From Pseudomonadota bacterium (GTDB lineage: Bacteria; Pseudomonadota; Alphaproteobacteria; SHVZ01): a stretch of DNA of 64,000 bases. The notes beneath the pieces were generated by a model. It searched no databases. It saw nothing but the letters and a program-made list of their open reading frames with translations, and had not been told where the DNA came from. Shown here piece after piece: positions 56,521 to 64,000 of this stretch. Positions within the stretch are counted from its first letter, which is position 1. The number at the start of each line of letters is the position of its first letter. Where the stretch lies: contig JACQAG010000031.1 in assembly GCA_016195085.1 (NCBI GenBank), forward strand, positions 62,001 through 126,000. The letters are read 5' to 3'. The translations under genes were made by a program, and so were the position numbers.

Positions 56521-57237
56521 TCAACCCTCCTCGCCGCCGGGCTTGCGGGGGCGCGCCGGCGGCGGGGGGCCCGCCGGGCCCGGTGCCGCCTGCAGGGCTG
56601 CCGCCGGCTGCCCCGCCCCCGTCTGGGCGGCTGTTGGCGGTGCTGTTGGCGGCAGGGTCGCCCGCTGCGCCGGACGCTGACCGGGTGCTGCGTCGTAAAG
56701 CGCCTGCTGCTCGCGGGCGATCCAGGCGGCAAAGCCGTCGACATCCTCCCGGGTCATCTGCGACTCATGCAGGCTGAGCTCGGTCCAGAGCTCGTTGAGC
56801 CGGGTCAAGCGCGCCCGCCCGACGGGCAGCGCCTCGACTTCGGCCATGCGTTGCTTCGCCCAAGCGATGGTGCCGCCGCGCGTCTTTTGCGCCTCGCGCA
56901 CCACGCTCAGCAGCTTCTGCAGCTTTTCTTCGGAGAGGATGCCCTCGCCCGGTCCGCATTTCTGCGACAGCTCGCCGATGCGCTGGAAGTCCGCCTCGGT
57001 CAGATCCACCAGGCGCTTGCCGAAATAGATCAGGTCCAGGCTGCGCGGGGACAAGGGCGTGGCCACGTCGGCGATGTGGGCGACCGGCGCCTTGCCCCCC
57101 GGCAGCAAGGCGCACTCGCCGGTGCGGAGCGGGGCGGCTTGCCCGGGCCTCGGCGGTTGCGCCGGGGGGGCTTGCCCCAGCGCCGCCGGCGTTCCCAGCA
57201 AGGCGAGCAGCAACGCCATGAGGAGGCATCGACCCAT
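56521..57237 (-). CDS. Secreted protein of unknown function, paralogue 2 of a tandem pair
   Basis: A 238-residue exported protein with signal MGRCLLMALLLALLGTPAAL and the same mature core as its neighbour: LLPGGKAPVAHIADVATPLS, PRSLDLIYFGKRLVDLTEAD, FQRIGELSQKCGPGEGIL and SQMTREDVDGFAAWIAREQQ. The cysteines at 42 and 94 correspond to those of paralogue 1. The Pro/Ala/Gln-rich tail differs most between the two. The start at 57237 is chosen because only it gives a signal peptide matching paralogue 1; the frame is open 217 codons further, through hutI, as shadow. Function unknown. Confidence 0.78.
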   Translation of the reverse strand: MGRCLLMALLLALLGTPAALGQAPPAQPPRPGQAAPLRTGECALLPGGKAPVAHIADVATPLSPRSLDLIYFGKRLVDLTEADFQRIGELSQKCGPGEGILSEEKLQKLLSVVREAQKTRGGTIAWAKQRMAEVEALPVGRARLTRLNELWTELSLHESQMTREDVDGFAAWIAREQQALYDAAPGQRPAQRATLPPTAPPTAAQTGAGQPAAALQAAPGPAGPPPPARPRKPGGEEG

Positions 57238-57308
57238 CGATTCGATCCGAGCCTGGTTGCAGTGGCTGGAAACTCGGAAGACGGTCTCGCCGCCTTCGCC
57301 TGGCAATT

Positions 57309-58526
57309 CTAGCGCAAGACGCCGCCGCCCCGCACCACCTGGTAGAGGGGATTGAAGCTGATGCGGTAGGCGAGCTCCGCCGGCCGCTCGACATCCCAGA
57401 GGACGAAATCGGCCGCCTTGCCGGCTTCCAGCGTGCCGCATCGGGCTGCCAGACCCAGCGCCCTGGCGCCGTTGCGGGTGACGCCGGCCAAGGCCTCCTC
57501 CGGGGTGAGGCGGAAGAGGGTGCAAGCCATGTTGAGCACCATGAGGATCGAGGTCATGGGTGAGCTGCCGGGATTGCAGTCGGAGGCGAGTGCCATCGGC
57601 ACCTCGAGGCGACGCAGGAGGTCGATCGGCGGCACTTTGCTCTCGCGCAGGAAATAGTAGGCGCCCGGCAGCAGCACGGCGACGCTGCCGGCCTCTTTCA
57701 GATCCGCCGCCCCCTGCTCGGAGAGGTGCTCCAGATGATCGGCGGACAAGGCCCCGAAACTGGCCGCGAGCGAGGCGCCGCCCTGGTCGGAGAGCTGCTC
57801 GGCATGCAGCTTGACCGGCAGGCTCAGCCGCCGCGCCGCCTGGAACATTCGCCTGGTCTGCGCCGGGCTGAAGGCGATCCGCTCGCAAAACGCGTCGACC
57901 GCGTCGACGAGATGCTCGGCCGCCGCCGCCGGCAGGACCTCTTCGGCTTGGAAGTGGATGTAGTCATCGGCGCGGCCCTCGAACTCCGGCGGCAGCGCAT
58001 GGGCGCCGAGAAAGCTGGTGGAGACGGTGATACCCGATTCCTGGCCCAGCTTGCGGGCGATCTGGAGCATGCGGATCTCGGTCGGCCGATCGAGGCCGTA
58101 GCCGCTTTTGATCTCGATGGTGGTGACGCCCTCCGCCATCAGCGCCTGCAGCCGACGCCGGGCACTCGCCAAGAGGGTTGCCTCGTCGGCGGCCCGGGTC
58201 GCCGCCACGGTCGAGCGAATGCCGCCGCCGGCGCGCGCAATGTCTTCATAGCTCGCACCTTGCAAACGGAGCTCGAATTCCCGGGCGCGATCGCCGCCAT
58301 AGACGAGATGGGTGTGGCAATCGACGAGGCCGGGGGTGATCCAGCGCATTCGCGCATCCATGACCGTGCGCGCCAACCTTTCGGGAGGCCCCGTGAGCTC
58401 CGCGCGGGCACCGACCCAGGCGATGCGGCCGCCCTCGACCGCGATCGCGCCATCGGCGATCTCGCCATAGGGCCGCCCCGGCACCATGGTCGCCAGCCGC
58501 GCATTCAGCCAAATCGCATCCCACAT
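57309..58526 (-). CDS. hutI: Imidazolonepropionase
   Basis: A 405-residue amidohydrolase-superfamily enzyme with metal site [20 protein letters not shown], substrate-loop [47 protein letters not shown] and the aspartate in [12 protein letters not shown]. These are the standard HutI landmarks and the length is normal. It hydrolyses imidazolone-5-propionate to N-formimino-glutamate, step three of histidine breakdown. It is divergent from hutF with only 43 bases between the starts. The genes for steps one and two (hutH, hutU) are not in the window. Confidence 0.94.
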   Translation of the reverse strand: MWDAIWLNARLATMVPGRPYGEIADGAIAVEGGRIAWVGARAELTGPPERLARTVMDARMRWITPGLVDCHTHLVYGGDRAREFELRLQGASYEDIARAGGGIRSTVAATRAADEATLLASARRRLQALMAEGVTTIEIKSGYGLDRPTEIRMLQIARKLGQESGITVSTSFLGAHALPPEFEGRADDYIHFQAEEVLPAAAAEHLVDAVDAFCERIAFSPAQTRRMFQAARRLSLPVKLHAEQLSDQGGASLAASFGALSADHLEHLSEQGAADLKEAGSVAVLLPGAYYFLRESKVPPIDLLRRLEVPMALASDCNPGSSPMTSILMVLNMACTLFRLTPEEALAGVTRNGARALGLAARCGTLEAGKAADFVLWDVERPAELAYRISFNPLYQVVRGGGVLR

Positions 58527-58569
58527 CAGGCTTCGCTCCCGGGAGACCGGCCTCTAATCTAGCCCGGCC
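58527..58569. promoter_or_regulatory. Divergent hutI/hutF promoter region
   Basis: Only 43 bases separate the two start codons, so overlapping divergent promoters must lie here or extend into the coding ends. A CTCCCGGGAG palindrome (58535-58544) is the only symmetrical sequence. It could be an operator for a Hut regulator, but this is inferred from position alone. No boxes are assigned. Confidence 0.35.
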
Positions 58570-59958
58570 ATGAGCGGAAATTCCCCTTCATCCTCGCTGT
58601 TCGCCGCCGCGGCCTTGCTGCCCGAGGGCTGGACCGAGAGGGTACGCTTCGAGATTGCCGGCGACGGCGGGCTTGCCCGGGTGACGGCGGGGGCCTCGCC
58701 CGAGGGAGCCCAGCGCCTTTCGGGTCCGGTCATCCCCGGCATGCCGAATGTGCATTCCCACGCCTTCCAGCGGGCGATGGCGGGTTTGGCCGAGCATCGA
58801 GGCGCCGGGGACGATGATTTCTGGACGTGGCGGCAGGTCATGTATGGCTTCGTCGAGCGCCTGGGTCCCGATCAGATCGAAGCGGTGGCGGCCGAGCTCT
58901 ACGTCGAGCTCCTGGAAGCCGGATACACCGCCGTGGGCGAGTTCCATTACCTGCACCACGCGCCCGATGGCCGGGCCTATGACGACGCGGCGGAGCTATC
59001 GGAGCGCATCATCGCCGCGGCTGAGAGCACGGGGATCGGGCTCACCTTGCTTCCCGTGCTCTATGTCAGCGGCGGCTTCGGAGCCAAGCCGGCGGGTCCG
59101 GCCCAACGCCGGTTTCTCAATACCCCCGATCGATTTCTCAAGCTGGCGGCGGCGCTCTTCCAGCGGCACAAGGACGATCCGCAGCTCAAGGTGGGGATCG
59201 CGCCGCACAGTCTTCGCGCGGTGCCGCCGGCAGCCTTGAGCGAGGCCGTCGCCGGGATCGGCAGGCTCGACGGCGCGGCGCCGATCCATATCCACGTAGC
59301 CGAGCAGACGCGGGAGGTGGAGGAGTGCCTGGCCTGGAGCGGAATGCGCCCGGTCGAGTGGCTGCTCGAGCACCAGGCGGTCGATCGGCGCTGGTGCCTG
59401 GTTCATGCCACCCACATGAACGAGGCCGAGATCCAGCGCCTGGCGTCCAGCGGCGCCGTCGCCGGGCTCTGTCCGACGACGGAGGCCAATCTCGGCGACG
59501 GGGTGTTTCCGGCCGGCGCCTATCTCGCTGCCGGCGGGGCCATCGGCATCGGCTCCGACAGCCATATCTCAACGAGCCCGATCGAGGAGCTGCGCTGGCT
59601 CGAATATGGCCAGCGCCTCGTTCTGAGGCGCCGCAACCTCTTGGGATCTCCCGGCGGCTCGGTCGGTGCCGCACTCTATCGCCGGGCGCTCGCCGGCGGC
59701 GCCCAGGCCCTGGCCCGCCCCATCGGCCGGCTCGCCCCGGGCGCGCGGGCCGATCTCGTGGTTCTCGATCCCGAGTCGCCGACCCTGGCCGGCAAGACCG
59801 GCGACCGGCTCCTCGATGCGTTGGTGTTCGCCGGCAACGCGAACCCGGTCAAGGACGTGATGGTCGGCGGCCGATGGCAGGTCCGGGACGGTAGGCATCT
59901 TGCGCGCGAGCCCGTCCGCTCCCGCTTTCGCCGGACCATGCAGGCTCTCGGCGTCTAA
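58570..59958 (+). CDS. hutF: Formimidoylglutamate deiminase
   Basis: A 462-residue amidohydrolase with VIPGMPNVHSHAFQRAMAGL as the N-terminal metal motif, then DDDFWTWRQVMYGFVERLGP, HIHVAEQTREVEECLAWSG, WCLVHATHMNEAE and the metal aspartate in GIGSDSHISTSPIEELRWLE. These identify HutF, which converts N-formimino-glutamate to N-formyl-glutamate and ammonia in the five-step histidine pathway. N-formylglutamate amidohydrolase (hutG) would complete it but is not here. A GC-rich repeat follows the stop. Confidence 0.94.
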   Translation: MSGNSPSSSLFAAAALLPEGWTERVRFEIAGDGGLARVTAGASPEGAQRLSGPVIPGMPNVHSHAFQRAMAGLAEHRGAGDDDFWTWRQVMYGFVERLGPDQIEAVAAELYVELLEAGYTAVGEFHYLHHAPDGRAYDDAAELSERIIAAAESTGIGLTLLPVLYVSGGFGAKPAGPAQRRFLNTPDRFLKLAAALFQRHKDDPQLKVGIAPHSLRAVPPAALSEAVAGIGRLDGAAPIHIHVAEQTREVEECLAWSGMRPVEWLLEHQAVDRRWCLVHATHMNEAEIQRLASSGAVAGLCPTTEANLGDGVFPAGAYLAAGGAIGIGSDSHISTSPIEELRWLEYGQRLVLRRRNLLGSPGGSVGAALYRRALAGGAQALARPIGRLAPGARADLVVLDPESPTLAGKTGDRLLDALVFAGNANPVKDVMVGGRWQVRDGRHLAREPVRSRFRRTMQALGV

Positions 59959-59984
59959 GGTGCGCGTTTCGTGTGACTCCGATT

Positions 59985-60088
59985 GCCCCCACCCCGACCC
60001 TCCCCCACGCTGACGCATGGGGGAGGGAGCAGGAGGTCCGTCTCGACTCCCTCCCTCGCCGAAGGCGGGGGAGGGCTGGGGTGGGGGC
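59985..60088. repeat. Composite CCCTCCCC-type inverted repeat between hutF and the tusA-like gene
   Basis: The outer arms (59985-60006 and 60067-60088) are complementary at 20 of 22 positions, with cores GCCCCCACCCC and GGGGTGGGGGC. Inside, CCCTCCCCCACG pairs with CATGGGGGAGGG, and CCCTCGCCGAAGGCGGGGGAG forms a further stem. The plan and sequence match the element at 14993-15090. Placed between two convergent genes, it may also serve as a bidirectional terminator. Confidence 0.7.
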
Positions 60089-60108
60089 ATCCCTTGAACG
60101 GACTTGGT

Positions 60109-60339
60109 CTACCGCGCGCGCTCGAGCTCGAAGGTGTAGACCCCGTCGGCCTCCGACCAGGTGATGAGCGCGTGGCCGGCGGCGCGGCAGAAGGCCTGGA
60201 AGTCCTTGACCGCGCCGGGGTCGGTCGCCAGCACGACGAGCTTGCCGCCGGGCGGCACGTCCTTCAGCGCCTTGCGCGCGCGGAGCACCGGCAGCGGACA
60301 CTTCAGGCCCTTGGTGTCGAGGATTGGGGTGTCGGCCAT
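60109..60339 (-). CDS. TusA-family sulfurtransferase-like protein
   Basis: A 76-residue protein with the TusA/SirA signature LDTKGLKCPLPVLRARKAL, in which the CPxP cysteine (about residue 14) carries persulfide sulfur in known family members. The second half (KLVVLATDPGAVKDFQAFCR, HALITWSEADGVYTFELER) is the usual two-layer fold. AAGGAT nine bases upstream supports the ATG at 60339 over the GTG before it. Possible roles are sulfur transfer for tRNA modification, molybdenum cofactor or sulfur oxidation. The soe cluster 5 kb away makes the last idea attractive but unproven. Confidence 0.88.
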   Translation of the reverse strand: MADTPILDTKGLKCPLPVLRARKALKDVPPGGKLVVLATDPGAVKDFQAFCRAAGHALITWSEADGVYTFELERAR

Positions 60340-60383
60340 CACCGGCGATCCTTAAGGCATGGACTCTGGGTGGCCAAGGGCGC

Positions 60384-61235
60384 TCAGCCGCCGACGAAGC
60401 TGACGATCACCCCGGTCGCTTCATCCGCGTGCACGATGAGCGTCTCCTTGGGGCCGGGCTTGGGGTCGACGCCGGTCGATTCCAGAGCGGCTCTGGTGCG
60501 TTTGATGTCGCTGACGCGAAGCGTGAGTGCCACGATGCAAGGCAGCGGCCGCGTCGCCTGCGCCTCCACGCCCGGAAAGCGGCTCGCGAGCGATGCGGGC
60601 GGCACGATCTCGATCGCTTCCCGGCCGGTGTCGACGACGGGGTGGCGGCAAACGGTGTCGACCGCATGCTTGCCGAACCAGCGCTGGAACAGCTCGACCA
60701 CCGGCCCGGGCTCGGCGGCGGCAATGGTGTAGCGCTCGACCGCGATCGATTCGTTGGCGTGCCTCACCCATTCCGGGCGGCGCGTGAGCGCGGGCGTGGT
60801 GTGATGGCAGACGAAGGCGCGAAATCCCGGCACCGTGCCGTCCGCCGGATTGACCAGGCGGAAGCGCAGGAGCTGCTCGCCCTCCTTGAGCTCGATCCCG
60901 CGGGCAAGATCGGTCGGGCCGACCGGCCGGTAGCCCTCGCGCGCCAACAGCGAGGCGGCCGCCTCGGGATCGGCCGAGCCGAAGGCGAGCCCGATAGCGC
61001 CGGGGCCGATCGCCAGGTGGCGCTCGAGATTGCGGGTGTCCGCCTTCTCGTCGACGATGCCGATGAGCTCGATATAACCCTCGTTCAGCATGATGCAGTA
61101 GTTGCCGGTGCCGCGACCCTGGTGGCGGCCGCGGGGGGTCAGCGTGAAGCCGAGCCTGGCCCAGGTGCGCTTCGCCATCTCGAGATCGCGCGCGACCACC
61201 TGCAGATGATCGACGCCGTGGATCGGGGCAGTCAT
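60384..61235 (-). CDS. VOC-superfamily protein (glyoxalase-like)
   Basis: A 283-residue protein with two vicinal-oxygen-chelate modules. It begins GVDHLQVVARDLEMAKRTWA, followed by YCIMLNEGYIELIGIVD. The full length and the middle PEWVRHANESIAVERYTIAA fit the glyoxalase-like family with a C-terminal half-module (IVALTLRVSDIKRTRAALES). Such proteins bind a divalent metal and act as lyases, isomerases or dioxygenases; the reaction here is unknown. It is 21 bases downstream of the MTA phosphorylase gene and probably in its operon. Confidence 0.82.
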   Translation of the reverse strand: MTAPIHGVDHLQVVARDLEMAKRTWARLGFTLTPRGRHQGRGTGNYCIMLNEGYIELIGIVDEKADTRNLERHLAIGPGAIGLAFGSADPEAAASLLAREGYRPVGPTDLARGIELKEGEQLLRFRLVNPADGTVPGFRAFVCHHTTPALTRRPEWVRHANESIAVERYTIAAAEPGPVVELFQRWFGKHAVDTVCRHPVVDTGREAIEIVPPASLASRFPGVEAQATRPLPCIVALTLRVSDIKRTRAALESTGVDPKPGPKETLIVHADEATGVIVSFVGG

Positions 61236-61256
61236 TGGTTTAATCCGGGCATCGCC

Positions 61257-62144
61257 TCAGCCACCGAGCACGCGGCCGGCCACCGCATCGAGCTTGGCCA
61301 CCAGCTCGGGATCGCGGGCGTCCTTATGGGTGATGAGGGCGTGATCGAGCACCGTGCGGCAACCCTTCGGACAGGGCCCCTGATGCGCGGCCAATCTGGG
61401 CACCACCGCCTTCACCAGTGCGCGGGCCTTGTCGGCATTGCCCAAGAGCACCTTCACCACCGACTCCACCGTCACATGGTCGTGGTCCGGGTGCCAGCAA
61501 TCGAAGTCGGTGACCATGGCGACGGTGGCGTAGCAGAGCTCCGCCTCGCGGGCGAGCTTCGCTTCGGGCATGTTGGTCATGCCGATGACGTCGCATTTCC
61601 AGCTGCGGTAGAGATTGGATTCCGCCAGCGAGGAGAATTGCGGGCCTTCCATCACCATGTAGGTGCCGCCGCGCCTGACATCGAGGCCGAGGCCCTGGCC
61701 GGCGGCGACGAGGTGATCGCCGAGCCTGCCGCACACGGGATGCGCCATGGAGACATGCGCCACGCAACCCTTGCCGAAGAAGCTCTTGGCCCTGGCGAAG
61801 GTGCGGTCGATGAACTGGTCGACGACGAGGAAGCTGCCGGGGGGCAGATCGGCGCGCAGCGAGCCCACCGCCGAGACCGAGATCACGTCGGTGGCGCCGA
61901 CCCGCTTCAAGGCGTCGATGTTGGCGCGGTAGTCGATGTCGCTCGGCGCATGGCGATGGCCGCGTCCATGGCGCGGCAGAAAGACCAGGGGCTGCCCGTC
62001 GAGGGTGCCGAACATGAGCTGATCGGAAGGATCGCCCCAGGGCGTGTGCACGGTCTGCCAGCGCATGTCGGTCAGACCTGGAATGTCGTAGACGCCGCTG
62101 CCGCCGATGATGCCGACCAGCGCCTTGTTCTCGGCCTTTGCCAT
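61257..62144 (-). CDS. mtnP: S-methyl-5'-thioadenosine phosphorylase
   Basis: A 295-residue member of the MTA/purine phosphorylase family. Key parts: GIIGGSGVYDIPGL, the phosphate-binding LPRHGRGHRHAPSDIDYRAN, VSAVGSLRADLPPGSFLVVD, MEGPQFSSLAESNLYRSW, GMTNMPEAKLAREAELCYAT and MVTDFDCW. The DFDCW end is typical of the MTA-type rather than inosine-type enzymes. It cleaves methylthioadenosine, released by polyamine and quorum-signal synthesis, to adenine and methylthioribose-1-phosphate. GGGAG seven bases before the ATG supports the start; the longer frame is read from intergenic sequence. Confidence 0.9.
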   Translation of the reverse strand: MAKAENKALVGIIGGSGVYDIPGLTDMRWQTVHTPWGDPSDQLMFGTLDGQPLVFLPRHGRGHRHAPSDIDYRANIDALKRVGATDVISVSAVGSLRADLPPGSFLVVDQFIDRTFARAKSFFGKGCVAHVSMAHPVCGRLGDHLVAAGQGLGLDVRRGGTYMVMEGPQFSSLAESNLYRSWKCDVIGMTNMPEAKLAREAELCYATVAMVTDFDCWHPDHDHVTVESVVKVLLGNADKARALVKAVVPRLAAHQGPCPKGCRTVLDHALITHKDARDPELVAKLDAVAGRVLGG

Positions 62145-62248
62145 GGATGGCTCCCTGCCCCCAATGCGAGCTGGGGAGTTTTTCAACAATGCCGGCTCCC
62201 GGCAAGCGTGGATGAGGGCCGACGAATTCCTAGAGGGCACCAACGAAA

Positions 62249-62336
62249 CGGGCCACCCTGGGTGGCCCGATCTGAGTGAGACGGGCCACCCTGGGTGGCC
62301 CGACCCGAACGAAACGGGCCACCCAGAGGTGGCCCG
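62249..62336 (-). terminator. Three tandem terminator hairpins after the cytochrome bc1 operon
   Basis: Three near-identical stems repeat with an exact 33-base period. Two perfect palindromes, CGGGCCACCC-T-GGGTGGCCCG, lie at 62249-62269 and 62282-62302. A variant with CCACCCAGAGGTGG at its centre lies at 62315-62336. On the minus strand the first and third stems met by polymerase leaving the cytochrome c1 gene are followed by TTTCGTT. Together they should stop or protect the bc1 transcript. They lie 30-118 bases after the stop of the cytochrome c1 gene. Confidence 0.72.
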
Positions 62337-62366
62337 ATCGGTTCGGCGCGGCGTCGGGTCCGAGGC

Positions 62367-63119
62367 TCAGTGAATATCGGCCCAGACCTTGCGCTTGGTC
62401 GCGTAGAGCATGCCGGTGAGGATGAGAAGGTAGAGCATCACCTTCCAGCCGAGCTGCTTCCTTTGCTCGAGGATCGGCTCGGAGGCCCAGGTAAGGAAGG
62501 TGGTGACGTCGCGCGCCTCCTCAGCCACCGTCGCCGGCGTTCCGTCCTGGAAGGTGACGCTGCCTTCATTCAACGGCGGCGGCATGGCGATCTGGTGGCC
62601 TGGGAAGACCGCGTTGTAGTTCATCCCCTCCAACAGCTTCACCTCGGCCGGCGGCTCGCCGTAGCCGGTGAGAATGGCGAAGAGATAGTCGGGGCCGCCC
62701 GGGCGGGCGCTGACGATCTTCGAGAGGTCGGGCGGCAGCGCGCCGTTGTTGACGGCGCGGGCGGCCTTGTCGTTCGCATAAGGCTTGGCGAAGCTGTCGG
62801 AGGGTCGTCCGGGCCGCGTGAACATCTCGCCCAGGTCGTTGGGGCCGTCCTGCACCTCGACGCTGGCGGCGATGGCGCGAATGTTCTCCTCGTCGAAACC
62901 GATCTCCGCCAGGTTGCGATAGGCGAGATAGGTCATCGGATGGCAGGCCGAGCACACTTCCTTGTAGACCTGGAAGCCGCGCTGGAGGGCCGCCCGGTCG
63001 AAGGTGCCGAAGAGACCGTCGAACGACCAGTGCTGCTTCGCCGGACGGCTTTCCTCCGCGGCTTTCGCTGATCCGAAGGTGAGCGCCAGGACGGCGAGAG
63101 CGGCGGCGAGGCGGCGCAT
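62367..63119 (-). CDS. petC: Cytochrome c1 of the bc1 complex
   Basis: A 250-residue protein with a signal peptide ([20 protein letters not shown]) and the heme c site CSACH (Cys56, Cys59, His60). The cytochrome c1 blocks GFQVYKEVCSACHPMTYLAY, PPDLSKIVSARPGGPDYLFA and the Met ligand region HQIAMPPPL follow. A C-terminal membrane anchor (GWKVMLYLLILTGMLYATKR) closes it. It passes electrons from the Rieske centre to a soluble cytochrome c in the periplasm. Its ATG overlaps the cytochrome b TAA by one base (TAATG). It is shorter than mitochondrial-type proteins but normal for this group. Confidence 0.94.
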   Translation of the reverse strand: MRRLAAALAVLALTFGSAKAAEESRPAKQHWSFDGLFGTFDRAALQRGFQVYKEVCSACHPMTYLAYRNLAEIGFDEENIRAIAASVEVQDGPNDLGEMFTRPGRPSDSFAKPYANDKAARAVNNGALPPDLSKIVSARPGGPDYLFAILTGYGEPPAEVKLLEGMNYNAVFPGHQIAMPPPLNEGSVTFQDGTPATVAEEARDVTTFLTWASEPILEQRKQLGWKVMLYLLILTGMLYATKRKVWADIH

Positions 63120-64000
63120 TACGGCTTCTCCATGGGTGCCGCTCTGGCGCCGGCGATACCGGCACCGCCGGCCAAGACCGGGGCGTTGATCGAGGTTGGC
63201 AGCGGCAGCGGTCGCTCGAGCTTGCCCAAGAGCGGCGTTAGAATGAGGAAGTGGAAGAAGTACCAGAAGGTGGCGATGCGGCCGACGATGAGGAACGCGC
63301 CGCTCGGCGGGTTGGCGCCGACCCAGCCCAGAACCAGCGCGTCGACGACCAGGACCCAGAAGAACCACTTGAACACCGGCCGGAACCGCGCCGAGCGCAC
63401 CCGGCTGGTGTCGAGCCAAGGCAGGATCAGCAGCAGCAGGATCGAGCTGAACATGGCGATGACGCCCAGGAGCTTGTTCGGGATCGAACGCAGGATCGCG
63501 TAGAACGGCAGCAAGTACCATTCCGGCACGATTTCCGACGGCGTCGACAACTGGTTGGCCGGGATGGAGTTGTCCGGATTGCCGAAGATCTCCGGCCAGA
63601 AGAACACGATCGCGGCATAGACGATGAGGAACACGCCGAGCCCGAAGAGATCCTTCACCGTGTAGTAGGGATGGAAGGGGATGCTGTCCTGCGGGCCCTT
63701 GGTGTCGATACCGATGGGATTGCTGGAGCCGAACCGGTGAAGGGCCACCAGATGCAGCACGACCACGCCGACGATGACGAACGGCAAGAGGTAGTGCAGC
63801 GAGTAGAAGCGGTTGAGCGTCGCGTTGTCGACGGCGAAGCCGCCCAACAGCCAGGTGACGACCTTCGGGCCGACCAGGGGAATGGCGGAGAACAAGTTGG
63901 TGATGACGGTGGCACCCCAGAAGCTCATCTGGCCCCAGACCAGCACGTAACCCATGAACGCCGTCGCCATCATCAACAGCAGGATCACCACGCCGATGAT
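63119..64000 (-). CDS. petB: Cytochrome b of the bc1 complex, C-terminal part
   Basis: Partial: the gene continues past the right edge of the window. The roughly 290 visible residues begin in helix C ([20 protein letters not shown]). They include the heme-binding [20 protein letters not shown] region, the quinol-site [19 protein letters not shown] (PEWY motif) and the remaining C-terminal helices ([20 protein letters not shown]). The Ala/Gly-rich last 20 residues are not conserved. It carries the two b hemes and the quinone sites of the complex; the Rieske gene is expected further upstream. Confidence 0.95.
   Translation of the reverse strand: MIGVVILLLMMATAFMGYVLVWGQMSFWGATVITNLFSAIPLVGPKVVTWLLGGFAVDNATLNRFYSLHYLLPFVIVGVVVLHLVALHRFGSSNPIGIDTKGPQDSIPFHPYYTVKDLFGLGVFLIVYAAIVFFWPEIFGNPDNSIPANQLSTPSEIVPEWYLLPFYAILRSIPNKLLGVIAMFSSILLLLILPWLDTSRVRSARFRPVFKWFFWVLVVDALVLGWVGANPPSGAFLIVGRIATFWYFFHFLILTPLLGKLERPLPLPTSINAPVLAGGAGIAGARAAPMEKP

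Noticed and set aside
62249-62336. Possible small CRISPR array (three repeats of about 21 bases with 11-13-base spacers)
   Set aside because: The repeats are full palindromes with terminator-like tails, spacers are far too short, one repeat differs in its centre, and no cas gene is near.

Overview
The window is a gene-dense, very GC-rich stretch of a bacterial chromosome, most likely from an alphaproteobacterium (Rhodospirillales-like). The evidence is the cytochrome b / cytochrome c1 operon, the HutF-type histidine pathway, DUF1127, the many ABC uptake systems, the ATGA/GTGA gene overlaps and the GC-rich palindromic intergenic repeats. The genus cannot be read from the sequence. I saw no rRNA, tRNA or CRISPR array.

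Layout. 1-873: end of a DMT transporter and a GNAT acetyltransferase. 917-5606 (-): complete branched-chain amino-acid-type ABC operon livK-livH-livM-livG-livF. 5751-7781: CocE-type hydrolase. 7859-18553: a hydantoin / D-amino-acid region with a racemase, D-hydantoinase, D-carbamoylase, amidohydrolase and esterase. It also has two oligopeptide-type ATPases and two binding proteins, but no permease genes. 18992-24125: envelope genes (secreted protein, OmpA lipoprotein, SPOR lipoprotein, membrane coiled-coil protein) and a DMT exporter. 24238-31498 (+): nucleoside uptake and breakdown operon (BMP binding protein, double ATPase, two permeases, a cytidine deaminase-purine nucleoside phosphorylase fusion, a vestige of deoC, and deoA). 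31612-37947 (+): RND efflux system of MdtABC type whose third gene is cut off by an IS4-family element (37875-39405). 39408-48748: LanC-like protein, DUF1127 protein, two MFS and one DMT transporter, gamma-glutamyltransferase, a TPR protein with a glycosyltransferase-like end, and Gpt. 48727-55488 (-): sulfite-handling cluster tauE-TIGR02186-usp-soeA-soeB-soeC. 55632-57237 (-): tandem pair of equal-length unknown secreted proteins. 57309-59958: divergent hutI and hutF. 60109-62144 (-): MTA phosphorylase, VOC protein and TusA-like protein. 62367-64000 (-): cytochrome c1 and the end of cytochrome b, followed by three tandem terminator-like hairpins.

How the genes fit together. The nucleoside operon would import nucleosides, deaminate cytidine, and split purine and thymine-type nucleosides by phosphorolysis. 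Only a 22-codon stub is left where deoC would sit, so deoxyribose-1-phosphate must be handled elsewhere. The hydantoin region would racemise, open and decarbamoylate 5-substituted hydantoins to D-amino acids. The Soe cluster would oxidise sulfite at the membrane and export the excess.

The most unusual points are the deaminase-phosphorylase fusion next to the deoC stub, the RND gene whose second half is missing beyond an IS without a target duplication, the tandem unknown secreted paralogues, and several structured intergenic repeats.
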